DNA from: Ascidia mentula
Lineage: Eukaryota > Chordata > Ascidiacea > Phlebobranchia > Ascidiidae
Direction of reading: 5' to 3'
Length of the DNA stretch: 64,000 bases
NCBI GenBank assembly: GCA_947561715.1
Contig: OX387199.1
Location: 21,953,001-22,017,000, forward strand
Shown: positions 11,209 through 24,329 of the stretch, one piece after another
Layout of the letters: each line of letters begins with the position of its first letter
Numbering within the stretch: position 1 is the stretch's first letter
Notes under the pieces: model-generated
Told to the model about the DNA's origin: nothing
What the model saw: the letters and a program-made list of their open reading frames with translations, nothing else
The model's database searches: none
Translations under genes and position numbers: made by a program

Positions 11209-12459
11209 TTAGGTTCTTGTTTTTCTAGATTGGCTGCTGGTCGCTTTAGAAGAGCTTCTGTTTGCTCCTGAAGTTTCACCAGAACTGCCTATGCCGACTT
11301 CCCTCATGCCTGCAGTAAGTTCATCAACATCAAAGTCTGGATTGAAGAGATCTTTCATCCTTTGCCTGATTGTTTCTTTGAGGTCTTGTGTGTCACTGTT
11401 GTAACGAAACGATTATCAATACTGGACATACACCATTTTTTAAACATGAGTTAAGAAATAAATTAAATTAAGGTGCAAAAAACATTTTTCAGTGCATTTT
11501 AACACAATGTTTTGCTATTAATTATTAAACGACGTGTTGACAGCTAAGTTTAAATATTAATTTTGTTTCAAAATGCACTGAAAACAAGGAGTGTTTATTT
11601 CGCAGGGTCTCCAATATAACTATCACGATTTTTCACCAAACAAAACCCTGCTGTTGTGTGTTAAGTAAAATCGTAAATGTGAAATACGCTAGCTGTTAAA
11701 TTATTTCAATAACACAGTTTGTCCCAGAACAAAATTAGGTGAGGGTTGTTTAGCCTAACAACGTTAAGAAATTCCGCTGCACCTTTTTAGCATTTCTTTT
11801 GCTGCATTTTCTCTTTCAGTCAACCCTTTCCGACAAAAAACTTCTATTAACTTTTTTATTGTTTCCACCTCATCTCCATTGTTTTCTGATGCTCTCAATA
11901 GACAAGCGGCAATGCAGGATGACACAGGAATGGACTGGTAGACATCACCGTCGGCAAGCCGTCTGGCAATCTCGAACACCAAGAGAACGGCGAACTTGAA
12001 TAACCAATCCTTGTTACCCATGGTGGCTTCGGTGTTGACTGATTCTGTCATAAACCTTTCAAAATAATCACAAAACCCACGCAATTTGTCGGCATAATCC
12101 TTTAGAAAGTCGATGTGTGTTTTGGGTTTATCTGGAAGAGCGGATGTTATGATATATCCATTCCCAGGTTGATTACCAGTTGGGACGGCCTTCAAAATAA
12201 TATCTCGATCCCCTTTATCAGATCCGCAGCGGATGAAAAAGTAATTTTCATCTTCATACTCTTTGTTTTGAACAACTTCAATGAACGTGTAAAGTAAGTC
12301 CTGTCCCTTGCATCCTTTGAGCTTGTATCTAGACACTACATTTTTGGGAGGCACATTCTTTGGAAGTGGTATTGATGGATCGGGTTTGATTCCTTTCGTG
12401 GGAAGTTGGCCGCGGAAATCTTCGTCAAACTTCTTAAACATATCATAATCAGCGGACAT
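11209..12459 (-). CDS. Array-family protein, two exons
   Basis: I do not recognise the family. The exons are 12459-11783 and 11395-11209, giving 287 residues. The donor is AAAAAG|GTGCAG, the acceptor CAACAG|TGACA, with a split Ser codon. The N-terminus MSADYDMFKKFDEDFRGQL is the standard type for this family. The core is NYFFIRCG at about 80, PTGNQPGNG at about 98-108, FERFMTESV at about 145, FEIARRLADGD at about 172, and SIPVSSCIAACLL at about 184-196. The tail exon has RMKDLFNP and then SSGETSGANRSSSKATSS, and ends RKTRT-like (RKT, then RT). That tail is nearly the same as in the gene at 44188, its duplicate partner. All motifs are intact and no lesion is seen. Confidence 0.75.
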
Positions 12460-13440
12460 GGCGACAGTTTAAGTTTCACCAGATACTTTATGCTGAACCA
12501 AAGCTAAATTATTAGAATACATAATTTCGTTAAATATTTCGATGTAAGTAATTTGTAGCTGTTACTATTATGGTGTCAACTGTATGTTAAATGCAAGTAC
12601 GTCTGTTATCTTCACAATCTAATTTTCTTTCATGAACAGACACGATTTTATGTTGATTTATTACCGATATGTTCAGAAAAGACGGGAGATTCAAAAAAAC
12701 ACCCCATAATGCATTTTAAACGCAACGGGAGTGACGTCATCTCAACTACAAACCGAGCGTCTTACAAACTCACGTTCAATGTCACGTAATCTCTAAACGT
12801 CACCAGTATATGTTGTTGTTTATCTGAGTTGGTATCTGGCAATTTCCCACCCTTTCAACCTTCCCAAACCTTCGCACGGTTAATCAACAGCTAATATTGG
12901 TATTGGTTCCTTCCTCTGTACCCACAGTCGTCACGTTTGTCGTGCCAGTCTCTGAAGGCCAGGTCTGTCAACAGCAAAACCCAACCAAGAATACCAGACT
13001 AATATTTCCGAACGCTCGACTCAAATTATAGCGACAATGCAGTTTGTAATTAGACATACAGTCTTAACCAAGCAAAATCCATGCACGTCAAAACACATTA
13101 TTTTCAGGAAAGTTTTGAAGGAGAGTTTAATGAGCCGTGCAGAACGTTTAACAACATTTATAATTATATTGAAGCAAATAAGCCACAATAGAATCATTGC
13201 GCTGCAGACAGTACAGCAGTACTCCATCCTGCAAGATTTATCTGTGTTGGACTAGATGTAAAATTGCAACTGCAGATCGAAACATTGTGCATTGCAAAAA
13301 TAATTGATTTGAAAGCGTTTTCTTGCAAAGTAACTAAAAATTCAAACTATAACAACAAACCCAAACTAACACACTTGCAAACAAACAGAAATATACAACA
13401 ATTTAATATCGCGCGTAATATTCGGTAGCTAAGCAATACA
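12460..13440. other. Intergenic with interspersed repeat (12808-13440)
   Basis: No gene is seen. The right part is a member of the repeat described at 2335-3045, shortened in its middle. It ends at ATGCTTT, which is also where the 3.86-kb tandem unit begins. Confidence 0.5.
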
Positions 13441-14019
13441 ATGCTTTCAGAGTGCTAAAACGTTTCTATACCACCGACCTGAGCAGACTGTAAATATTCA
13501 TAGGCTTCAACGTCCGCCCTTGTGCCTCCATTGCACGCCATCGAATGGTAAAAACTGCCGATCAATCAAATGTTACGTTGCTTCCGCCTTCCCCCGGTTA
13601 ACTTCCTGTTAACTCTGCTCTATCTCTATGACCTGATGCAGCTTGCTTTGCTGCCAAACGTAGGTTATTTTGTACTCTAACTGCACTTTAGTGTGGATAC
13701 ATTTGACCTATTGTGTAAGGTGCTAAGCCATATAAAACGAATTGTTGAGGCAAATATGACTAATGATTACTAGTTGTATATTTCGCCGTAAAGTATATTT
13801 CAAATAGTCAACGCAAGCCTCACACTTTGTAGAAACAATGCGACGGAAAAGTACTTTAAGACTGCACCAGACACACAACCGAATCCCAGAAAAACAAAGC
13901 CTGCCTTACATTTTTTGCCTTTTTTACCTAACGACAATAAATGCATGTTTGCTACAATGGCCGGAGAAATTAATCCATAGATTTCTCACAATAAAACGGA
14001 AAACTTTTAAACAAAGTTC

Positions 14020-14170
14020 TATGCACGATCGCAACACAAAAGTTTTCAAAGAACCAACAAAATCCTGTCGACTTTCTGAAAACGTCTATTCGGTTCCGTT
14101 TTTGGTCGTGACATGTCCCGTGAAATTTTTTGTTGCTCTATACCTCCATCTTGCGCCAGTTTTTATGACG
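14020..14170. repeat. Short dispersed repeat (also 17880-18030, 21740-21890, 32230-32420, diverged at 26910-27090)
   Basis: A segment runs from CACGATCGCAACACAAAAG to ATACCTCCATCTTGCGCCAG. It recurs in each tandem unit, in the homologous block upstream of 32800, and in much-diverged form at 26910-27090. A plus-strand frame of 112 codons runs through it in the tandem units, but it is disrupted in the other copies. I treat it as a non-coding element of unknown class. Confidence 0.45.
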
Positions 14171-14576
14171 CCTTAAATAAAGCACAAAAATGCAAACACA
14201 CAAAAAAATAAGCAGAAACGCGGTGTTTATTGTGAAATTAGTACGGAATAATTCTTTGTGTAATACATGCACAAAACAACAAGAAATCACAATGAAAATC
14301 GACACAGTTAAAAGCGCTATTATAAAGTACAAGTAGCTAAGTGCTCTTTATTAATACATTGAACTTGGTGCAAAACGAAACACAGTTTACATCGCAAAAG
14401 CTAACACATGCACATTTACGGATTGTAAAATTAGAAAAAAAAACATATTGCACATTGAAATAACAGTATGCGATAAATGTAAATAAGTATTATCCTTTCA
14501 ATCGCGAAGGTTTAAACTTATGTTAACAGATGGTTTGTGGATATTCACAAACTGTTTTGTCGTTCAGTTATGTTCA

Positions 14577-15931
14577 TCATTGTTTAATATCGGTTGCAGC
14601 TGGATTGAAGAGTCGTTTCATTAGTTTTTCTTTTCCTTCCTTCGTACCTCCTTCCACGTAAAACCTATTTTAACCCAACCATGAGGTTACAAATATAACG
14701 TGCTTTAAATATATTTTTGTATCCAGTTCAATGCCTGAAATTTTTGACGGGCAGCATAGACTCAGTTACACTACCATATGCATTTTGTAGAAACGAGCGA
14801 TTGGAAATCAAAACCTGAAAAACATTTTTACTGGAAACGTTGTTTTCTACGCCAACCTTAGAGAACATGTCACGAATGACGAGTCACGAATGACAGGAAG
14901 CAGTCTGTGTGATCGACGGATTTGTCTTTTTACGTATCAATATTAGTCGGAAACTCGAAAGTAAGTGGGCTTACTGTTGAGTTTTGTTGTGATTTTATTT
15001 TGTTATAAAATCACTTTTTGCTATTCTTTTAGATAGAAACCGGGAATGCTAATAGGCACAATTAATATATCTGTTTAAAATAAAGATCTTACATTGGCGC
15101 TTATCGTCTATCACCACCTCTCGAGTTTCCGGACAGCACCAACTTCTTCAGGATGGTTCTTGCTGTATTTTTCCTCATATCCAAATCCCCTTGAAAAACT
15201 TTTTCCAGCTGCCTAAATACATCTAACTCATTTTCCTTTCTCTCTGACATGGAAACTCTCAACATAGAAACGGAGATGCAGGATGACACAGGGATGGATT
15301 GGTGGACATCACCATCAGCAAGTCGTCTGGCAATCTCGAACAACAAGAAAACAGAGATCTCGAAAAATCTACCACTAAAATTTCTCTGGTTTTTGATGCA
15401 AACTGATTTTGTCATAAACTTTTCAAAGTAATGCGGAAATCCTTGAATCTCGTATGTTTTTGGCGGTTGAAGAAAGTATTTAAATGTGTTCGGTTGGCTT
15501 GTGAGGGAAGAAGTCATCATTAAACCATTCCCAGGTTGATTGAAAGTTGGGTTTGCGAGCAAGATAATATCTCGATTCTCACCAGGTCCGCAACGGAAGA
15601 AGAAGTAATTTCTTGCTTCATACATTTCTCTGTGTTGAACAATATCAATGAACTTGTACAGCAACTTTTAACCCTTGACCACCTCAAAGTTGTAACTTGC
15701 CACTCGTTTGCCGGGAGCCAGGATCTTCTTTTCTATGCAATACTTTTCCAAATTTGTCAAGAGGTGATGGTTGGTTGGCATGACAACTTGTGGAAAATTG
15801 CTTCTAAATATTTTGTCGTACTTTCTAAACTCATCATAACTTTCTGTCTTGGTCCCAATGTTTCGTTTCCACGACGAAAAGGGGAAACATATCAGCATCT
15901 TATATTTGATTAGGAAAAACAAACCAAACAA
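14577..15931 (-). pseudogene. Array-family gene, copy A: nonsense codon and weakened splice donor
   Basis: The first exon is 15931 to about 15144 and the tail exon is 14664-14577, with FYVEGG and MKRLFNP. The first exon is interrupted by TAA at 15670-15668, where copies at 22301 and 32800 have Gln (GQKLLY). The last base of the exon before the intron is A where relatives have G (AAGAA|GTTGGT instead of AAGAG|GT). Otherwise the core is open and motif-complete: NYFFFRCG, LLANPT..QPGNG, FEKFMTKSV, FEIARRLADGD and SIPVSSCI. Upstream of the shared SSWKRN segment its 5' end differs from the relatives. A truncated product of about 87 residues, or a protein starting at the Met after the stop, cannot be excluded, but pseudogene is the simplest reading. 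Confidence 0.7.
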
Positions 15932-17293
15932 TCAAATCCCTCGCTTACAGGACTCAATAAAGAAGTAACTCGTATCGTGTTCTAAGGTGAGCGATTTCTG
16001 ATACTTCACTCACAAACACCCCCTTGTTACGTCACTATATGGCCTCGTTTCAGTCGAACCACATTCGATTTCACAAACCAAAAATTTCCCCAAAAGCAAT
16101 CTTTAAAAATCAAAGCTGCATATTACGATTGTACCTGCAGTTATAATCTGCTATGGCGTATAACATTTGAACTTCCTCGAGGCTTAACATTATGTTCCCG
16201 CGCTGTATTCCGACGAACACCAAAGATTATTTACCGTAACTACGTTCAATGTCTGAATCACCGAACGTCACCGTAGAGTCGTTTGCTATTGAGGGAAACA
16301 AACCGCATAAAGCTCCAACGATGATTCATTAAAGTAGAACCTCACGTGATGTTCTAGAATTTCCTGACCTAATATTAAAACTGTGTTGAAATTAACAGAT
16401 AACATCACAAAGAAACGCAAGTCGCAGCAATATGACGACATTTGTGTGATTTTGCGCGGAAACTTATTCGGTGTCGAGCAACACTTTAAATACCACGGTG
16501 TCTCTATTGAAAGGAAACAAAGCATTTCAAAACTCTAACAGTGATTCTATAAGTAGCAACTTCTCGCGATGTTCTGGAATTTTTTCATAGGTCGAACGCT
16601 CGCCGTCCTGTTTTCATACACTTGAACGCCGTATCCGGAGTTGCTTAGAAACATGACTCCCTGACGGCTAAGCCACAATAAATAACTAAAATGTTTTGTA
16701 AATGTTTGTCTCTCTGTGTAAACACCTGGACACCATAAAGTATAAAATATTTGCCAAGACTGTAAAAACATCACAACGCATTAAATCCCTGTATAAAACC
16801 CCAGCAGACAAACAACAACCTCATATTAGGTGAGGGTTCATGTTCATGGGCTGGTCACACATGGCTTAGCAAGTTCGTCCAACGCAGAAACCTATCACAG
16901 CTTTGCTCTTAACAAAATCGTTTGTCTGTAACTGTTTACTACATCACAATTCTACCGTATTCTCCAGCCCATCATCACCAAACAAACCCATTTCCGTTAA
17001 CATTTTGCCCATCACTGCAATTGTAGTAGTTTGTGTTGTAAACTTGCGCCACACAAAACTACGTTCAATATCACGGAATCTCCACACGTCACCATAAATT
17101 CCTTTGCTATTGAGGAAAACAAACCATTTTTAAGCTCCAAGTGCGACCTTCGAAGAACCCAAATGCATTCATACGTGAAAAGTGTGACGTCACCAATGGC
17201 TTGGTCGGCCTGCGTTTAGCGTGCAAGTAGGTAGGTTGAGCTACGATTGGCGGTATGCTAAATTTAACATCAACCTCAAACTAACCTTATTAC
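15932..17293. other. Non-coding part of tandem unit 1
   Basis: I see no gene. The block is repeated without visible change at 19792-21153. Several CACGTG-containing stretches are present, for example near 16343. Confidence 0.5.
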
Positions 17294-20200
17294 ATGCTTT
17301 CAAAGTGCTAAAGCGTTTCTTTACCACTGACCTAAGCAGACTGTAAATATTCATAGGCTTCAACGTCCGCCCTTATGCCTCCATTGCACGCCATTGAATG
17401 GTTAAAACTGCCTATCAATCTATTGTTACGTTGCTTCCGCCTTCCCCCGGTTAACTTCCTGTTAACTCTGCTCTATCTCTATGACCTGATGCAGCTTGCT
17501 TTGCTGCCAAACGTAGGTTATTTTGTACTCTAACTGCACTTTAGTGTGGATACATTTGACCTATTGTGTAAGGTGCAAAGCCATATAAAACGAATTGTTG
17601 AGGCAAATATGACTTATTTTAAATGATTACTAGTTGTACATTTCGCCGTAAAGTATATTTCAAATAGTCAACGCAAGCCTCACACTTTGTAGAAACAATG
17701 CGACGGAAAAGTACTTTAAGACTGCACCAGACACACAACCGAATCCCAGAAAAACAAAGCCTGCCTTACATTTTTTGCCTTTTTTACCTAACGACAATAA
17801 ATGCATGTTTGCTACAATGGCCGGAGAAATTAATCCATAGATTTCTCACAATAAAACGGAAAACTTTTAAACAAAGTTCTATGCACGATCGCAACACAAA
17901 AGTTTTCAAAGAACCAACAAAATCCTGTCGACTTTCTGAAAACGTCTATTCGGTTCCGTTTTTGGTCGTGACATGTCCCGTGAAATTTTTTGTTGCTCTA
18001 TACCTCCATCTTGCGCCAGTTTTTATGACGCCTTAAATAAAGCACAAAAATGCAAACACACAAAAAAATAAGCAGAAACGCGGTGTTTATTGTGAAATTA
18101 GTACGGAATAATTCTTTGTGTAATACATGCGCAAAACAACAAGAAATCACAATGAAAATCGACGCAGTTAAAAGCGCTATTATAAAGTACAAGTAGCTAA
18201 GTGCTCTTTATTAATACATTGAACTTGGTGCAAAACGAAACACAGTTTACATCGCAAAAGCTAACACATGCACATTTACGGATTGTAAAATTAGAAAAAA
18301 AAACATATTGCACATTGAAATAACAGTATGCGATAAATGTAAATAAGTATTATCCTTTCAATCGCGAAGGTTTAAACTTATGTTAACAGATGGTTTGTGG
18401 ATATTCACAAACTGTTTTGTCGTTCAGTTATGTTCATCATTGTTTAATATCGGTTGCAGCTGGATTGAAGAGTCGTTTCATTAGTTTTTCTTTTCCTTCC
18501 TTCGTACCTCCTTCCACGTAAAACCTATTTTAACCCAACCATGAGGTTACAAATATAACGTGCTTTAAATATATTTTTGTATCCAGTTCAATGCCTGAAA
18601 TTTTTGACGGGCAGCATAGACTCAGTTACACTACCATATGCATTTTGTAGAAACGAGCGATTGGAAATCAAAACCTGAAAAACATTTTTACTGGAAACGT
18701 TGTTTTCTACGCCAACCTTAGAGAACATGTCACGAATGACGAGTCACGAATGACAGGAAGCAGTCTGTGTGATCGACGGATTTGTCTTTTTACGTATCAA
18801 TATTAGTCGGAAACTCGAAAGTAAGTGGGCTTACTGTTGAGTTTTGTTGTGATTTTATTTTGTTATAAAATCACTTTTTGCTATTCTTTTAGATAGAAAC
18901 CGGGAATGCTAATAGGCACAATTAATATATCTGTTTAAAATAAAGATCTTACATTGGCGCTTATCGTCTATCACCACCTCTCGAGTTTCCGGACAGCACC
19001 AACTTCTTCAGGATGGTTCTTGCTGTATTTTTCCTCATATCCAAATCCCCTTGAAAAACTTTTTCCAGCTGCCTAAATACATCTAACTCATTTTCCTTTC
19101 TCTCTGACATGGAAACTCTCAACATAGAAACGGAGATGCAGGATGACACAGGGATGGATTGGTGGACATCACCATCAGCAAGTCGTCTGGCAATCTCGAA
19201 CAACAAGAAAACAGAGATCTCGAAAAATCTACCACTAAAATTTCTCTGGTTTTTGATGCAAACTGATTTTGTCATAAACTTTTCAAAGTAATGCGGAAAT
19301 CCTTGAATCTCGTATGTTTTTGGCGGTTGAAGAAAGTATTTAAATGTGTTCGGTTGGCTTGTGAGGGAAGAAGTCATCATTAAACCATTCCCAGGTTGAT
19401 TGAAAGTTGGGTTTGCGAGCAAGATAATATCTCGATTCTCACCAGGTCCGCAACGGAAGAAGAAGTAATTTCTTGCTTCATACATTTCTCTGTGTTGAAC
19501 AATATCAATGAACTTGTACAGCAACTTTTAACCCTTGACCACCTCAAAGTTGTAACTTGCCACTCGTTTGCCGGGAGCCAGGATCTTCTTTTCTATGCAA
19601 TACTTTTCCAAATTTGTCAAGAGGTGATGGTTGGTTGGCATGACAACTTGTGGAAAATTGCTTCTAAATATTTTGTCGTACTTTCTAAACTCATCATAAC
19701 TTTCTGTCTTGGTCCCAATGTTTCGTTTCCACGACGAAAAGGGGAAACATATCAGCATCTTATATTTGATTAGGAAAAACAAACCAAACAATCAAATCCC
19801 TCGCTTACAGGACTCAATAAAGAAGTAACTCGTATCGTGTTCTAAGGTGAGCGATTTCTGATACTTCACTCACAAACACCCCCTTGTTACGTCACTATAT
19901 GGCCTCGTTTCAGTCGAACCACATTCGATTTCACAAACCAAAAATTTCCCCAAAAGCAATCTTTAAAAATCAAAGCTGCATATTACGATTGTACCTGCAG
20001 TTATAATCTGCTATGGCGTATAACATTTGAACTTCCTCGAGGCTTAACATTATGTTCCCGCGCTGTATTCCGACGAACACCAAAGATTATTTACCGTAAC
20101 TACGTTCAATGTCTGAATCACCGAACGTCACCGTAGAGTCGTTTGCTATTGAGGGAAACAAACCGCATAAAGCTCCAACGATGATTCATTAAAGTAGAAC

Positions 20201-21153
20201 CTCACGTGATGTTCTAGAATTTCCTGACCTAATATTAAAACTGTGTTGAAATTAACAGATAACATCACAAAGAAACGCAAGTCGCAGCAATATGACGACA
20301 TTTGTGTGATTTTGCGCGGAAACTTATTCGGTGTCGAGCAACACTTTAAATACCACGGTGTCTCTATTGAAAGGAAACAAAGCATTTCAAAACTCTAACA
20401 GTGATTCTATAAGTAGCAACTTCTCGCGATGTTCTGGAATTTTTTCATAGGTCGAACGCTCGCCGTCCTGTTTTCATACACTTGAACGCCGTATCCGGAG
20501 TTGCTTAGAAACATGACTCCCTGACGGCTAAGCCACAATAAATAACTAAAATGTTTTGTAAATGTTTGTCTCTCTGTGTAAACACCTGGACACCATAAAG
20601 TATAAAATATTTGCCAAGACTGTAAAAACATCACAACGCATTAAATCCCTGTATAAAACCCCAGCAGACAAACAACAACCTCATATTAGGTGAGGGTTCA
20701 TGTTCATGGGCTGGTCACACATGGCTTAGCAAGTTCGTCCAACGCAGAAACCTATCACAGCTTTGCTCTTAACAAAATCGTTTGTCTGTAACTGTTTACT
20801 ACATCACAATTCTACCGTATTCTCCAGCCCATCATCACCAAACAAACCCATTTCCGTTAACATTTTGCCCATCACTGCAATTGTAGTAGTTTGTGTTGTA
20901 AACTTGCGCCACACAAAACTACGTTCAATATCACGGAATCTCCACACGTCACCATAAATTCCTTTGCTATTGAGGAAAACAAACCATTTTTAAGCTCCAA
21001 GTGCGACCTTCGAAGAACCCAAATGCATTCATACGTGAAAAGTGTGACGTCACCAATGGCTTGGTCGGCCTGCGTTTAGCGTGCAAGTAGGTAGGTTGAG
21101 CTACGATTGGCGGTATGCTAAATTTAACATCAACCTCAAACTAACCTTATTAC
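17294..21153. repeat. Tandem unit, copy 2 (3860 bp)
   Basis: This is the second complete unit, practically identical to copy 1 from about 13770 onward. Near 18130 and 18163 it has the same two single-base variants as the third, partial unit (TGCGC and GACGC against TGCAC and GACAC in copy 1). That order of shared variants suggests unequal exchange between neighbouring units. Confidence 0.9.
18437..19791 (-). pseudogene. Array-family gene, copy B: same lesions as copy A
   Basis: This is an exact counterpart of the gene at 14577-15931, shifted by 3860. TAA at 19530-19528 interrupts the first exon at the same codon, and the donor before the intron has the same G-to-A change. The tail exon is 18524-18437. 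Both lesions are shared, so they arose before the tandem duplication; the broken gene itself was duplicated. Confidence 0.7.
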
Positions 21154-22146
21154 ATGCTTTCAAAGTGCTAAAGCGTTTCTTTACCACTGACCTAAGCAGA
21201 CTGTAAATATTCATAGGCTTCAACGTCCGCCCTTATGCCTCCATTGCACGCCATTGAATGGTTAAAACTGCCTATCAATCTATTGTTACGTTGCTTCCGC
21301 CTTCCCCCGGTTAACTTCCTGTTAACTCTGCTCTATCTCTATGACCTGATGCAGCTTGCTTTGCTGCCAAACGTAGGTTATTTTGTACTCTAACTGCACT
21401 TTAGTGTGGATACATTTGACCTATTGTGTAAGGTGCAAAGCCATATAAAACGAATTGTTGAGGCAAATATGACTTATTTTAAATGATTACTAGTTGTACA
21501 TTTCGCCGTAAAGTATATTTCAAATAGTCAACGCAAGCCTCACACTTTGTAGAAACAATGCGACGGAAAAGTACTTTAAGACTGCACCAGACACACAACC
21601 GAATCCCAGAAAAACAAAGCCTGCCTTACATTTTTTGCCTTTTTTACCTAACGACAATAAATGCATGTTTGCTACAATGGCCGGAGAAATTAATCCATAG
21701 ATTTCTCACAATAAAACGGAAAACTTTTAAACAAAGTTCTATGCACGATCGCAACACAAAAGTTTTCAAAGAACCAACAAAATCCTGTCGACTTTCTGAA
21801 AACGTCTATTCGGTTCCGTTTTTGGTCGTGATATGTCCCGTGAAATTTTTTGTTGCTCTATACCTCCATCTTGCGCCAGTTTTTATGACGCCTTAAATAA
21901 AGCACAAAAATGCAAACACACAAAAAAATAAGCAGAAACGCGGTGTTTATTGTGAAATTAGTACGGAATAATTCTTTGTGTAATACATGCGCAAAACAAC
22001 AAGAAATCACAATGAAAATCGACGCAGTTAAAAGCGCTATTATAAAGTACAAGTAGCTAAGTGCTCTTTATTAATACATTGAACTTGGTGCAAAACGAAA
22101 CACAGTTTACATCGCAAAAGCTAACACATGCACATTTACGGATTGT
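21154..22146. repeat. Tandem unit, copy 3 (partial, merging into diverged paralogue)
   Basis: Near-identity to copy 2 continues for about 990 bases and then drops sharply at about 22140. From there the sequence is still homologous but with many substitutions and indels, and it leads into the gene at 22301-23806. The sharp change marks a recombination boundary between the recently amplified unit and an older neighbour. Confidence 0.8.
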
Positions 22147-22300
22147 GAAATTGCAGACAACGTATTGCACATTCAAATAACATTATGCGATAAATGTAAA
22201 TAAGTATTATCCTTGCAATCGCGAAAGTTTGAACATATGTCAACAGATGGTTTGTGGATATTCACAAACTGTTTTGTTGTTCAGTTATGTACATCATTGT

Positions 22301-23806
22301 TTAATATCGGTTGCAGGCAGCTGGATTGAAAAGTCGTTTCATTAGTTTTTCTTTTTCTTCCTTCGTACCTCCTTCCTCGTAAAACCTATTTTAACCCAAC
22401 CAAAAAGTTATAAATATAACGCGTTTTAAATATATTTGTATATCCAGTCCAATGTCTCAAATTATAATGGGCAGCGTAGACTCAGTTACACTACGATGTG
22501 CATTTTGTAGAAACGAGCGATTCGAAAGCAAATCCTGAAAACATTTTTACTTGTAACGTTCTTTGCTTTTACTTGTGGAAAACGATTTAGGGATCTGTAG
22601 AAAAAACTTCAAGGTAATTGGGGGCCAGCATTTTATTTTCTATATGCGCTCTGATAAATAAGAGTTAGTTTCAGTTTTTCAGGAGATATATGACCCCATT
22701 CCGCAGGCCCATGTGCACAGGCGAAAATCTTTTGTACACCAACCATAGAGAACATGTCACGAATGACTACAGGAAGCAGTCTGTGTGACCGACGGATTTG
22801 TCTTTTTTCGCATCATTTGCCGGAAACTCGAAAAGGAGTAAGTGCTCTTGCTGTTAAGTTTTGTTGTGATTTTTGTTTTTTTTGCTCTTTTCTTTTAGAC
22901 AGAAACCGGGAATGCCAATAGGCACAATTATTATTTCTTTTAAAAACAAAGACCCTACATTGGCGCTTATCGTCTATCACCCCCTTTCGAGTTTCCGGAC
23001 AATACTAACCTCTTCAGGATTTTTCTTGCCTTATCTTCCCTCATATCCAAATCCCCTTGAAAAACTATTTTCAGCTGGCTCAATACATCTAACTCATTTT
23101 CATTTCTCTCTGACATGGAAACTCTCAACATAGAAACGGAGATGCAGGATGACACAGGGATGGATTGGTGGACATCACCATCAACAAGTCGTCTGGCAAT
23201 CTCGAACAACAAGAAAACAGAGATCTCGAAAAACCGACCCTCGTCTCCCGTGCTGTCGCCTTTGGTGCTGACTGATTTTGTCATAAACATCTCAAAGTAT
23301 TGCGGAAAACCTTGAAACTCGTGTATTTTTGGTGGTGGAAGCAAGTATTCAAATGTGTTTGGTTGTTTTGTGAGGGAAGAGGTCATCATTAAACCATTCC
23401 CAGGTTGATCTTTAGTTGGGTTTGCGAGCAAGATAATATCTCGATTCTCACCGGGTCCACAATGGAAGAAGAAGTAATTTTCTTCTTCATACATTTCTCT
23501 GTGTTGAACAATATCAATGAGAGTGTAGAGCAACTTTTGACCCTTGACCTCCTTATAGTTGTAACTTGCCACTCGTTTGTCGGGAGCCCGGATCTTCTTT
23601 TTTTTGCAATATTTTTTCAAATTTGTCAAGAGGTGATGGTTGGTTGGTATGACAACTTGTGGAAAATTGCTTCTAAATATTTTGTCGTACTTTCTAAACT
23701 CATCATAACTTTCTGTCTTGGTCCCAATGTTTCGTTTCCACGAGACTTGTCCACTCCATAGATTACGAGACCCCAAAATGCCGTAACATTTAATTACTCT
23801 GGCCAT
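22301..23806 (-). CDS. Array-family protein, copy C (intact relative of copies A and B)
   Basis: I do not recognise the family. The exons are 23806-23010 and 22385-22301, giving 293 residues. The donor is AAGAG|GTTAGT, the acceptor AAAATAG|GTTTT, with a split Arg codon. The start is the Met of MARVIKCYG. The same Met exists in the copy at 34203, and here the codon three before it is preceded by a stop. The core has NYFFFHCG (Arg to His in the usual FRCG), LLANPTKDQPGNG, FEMFMTKSV, FEIARRLVDGD and SIPVSSCISVSML. Ser replaces the usual second Ala-Ala-Cys, as in copies A and B. The tail exon has EEKEKLMKRLFNP. It appears undamaged and is the likely ancestor type of the broken tandem copies. Confidence 0.7.
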
Positions 23807-24329
23807 CCAATTCTATTTAACCAACTAGCAACAAATCTTCGGTGTGTAAGAATTTCTGTGTTAAAAATAAAGGTTATACTTTCGTACTAAGTTATGAATT
23901 GAGAGTCATCAGATGAACTGCACGCCTTTCACATAATATTTAATCTTCTAATTAGATTATCTCAATAAACCTGTGAAGAACCCGTACTTCGCTAAGGCAT
24001 AATCTTATCTCAGCGACATTATATTACCTCTATAATACGCGTGTTTTTTATTTGCGGAAACTGGTAATGCTAATAGTAGGGTTATCGATTTTGCAATTAA
24101 TAATACATCAGCTGACATTGAACCAAAGCTTGTTACTTTATTGATACAACGATTTTTTTACGTTTTTGTCATTATTTTGTTAAACCTCGTTTCTGCTGGC
24201 AATATATTGTGGAAAACACACAAACTTGTCCTGGTATCGAGCCTGTTGTCTGAACTTGCCCTGTTGCTGCTACAATATCATCATTGTGTTTTGTTGTGAC
24301 AGACACAAACCACGTTACCTCAACGACTC

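Larger units (their letters stand above)
13441..17293. repeat. Tandem unit, copy 1 (about 3.86 kb)
   Basis: This is the first of two complete units of a direct tandem duplication. Equivalent landmarks, such as an ATG at 13838, 17698 and 21558, are spaced exactly 3860 bases apart. The first 330 bases differ at several sites and lack about 8 bases near 13762; after that only a handful of substitutions separate it from copy 2. Each unit holds one broken family gene plus about 1.9 kb of non-coding DNA. Confidence 0.9.

Noticed and set aside
11209..12459. Idea that the FRCG...TS core is an ADP-ribosyltransferase-type fold
   Set aside because: The spacing of Arg, Ser/Thr-Ser and Glu is only loosely reminiscent and no E-x-E is fixed. 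I could not support it from sequence alone.
13838..14176. 112-codon plus-strand frame repeated at 17698 and 21558
   Set aside because: Identity follows the tandem DNA duplication, not coding constraint. The older homologous block at 32043-32420 breaks the frame, and it overlaps a dispersed repeat.
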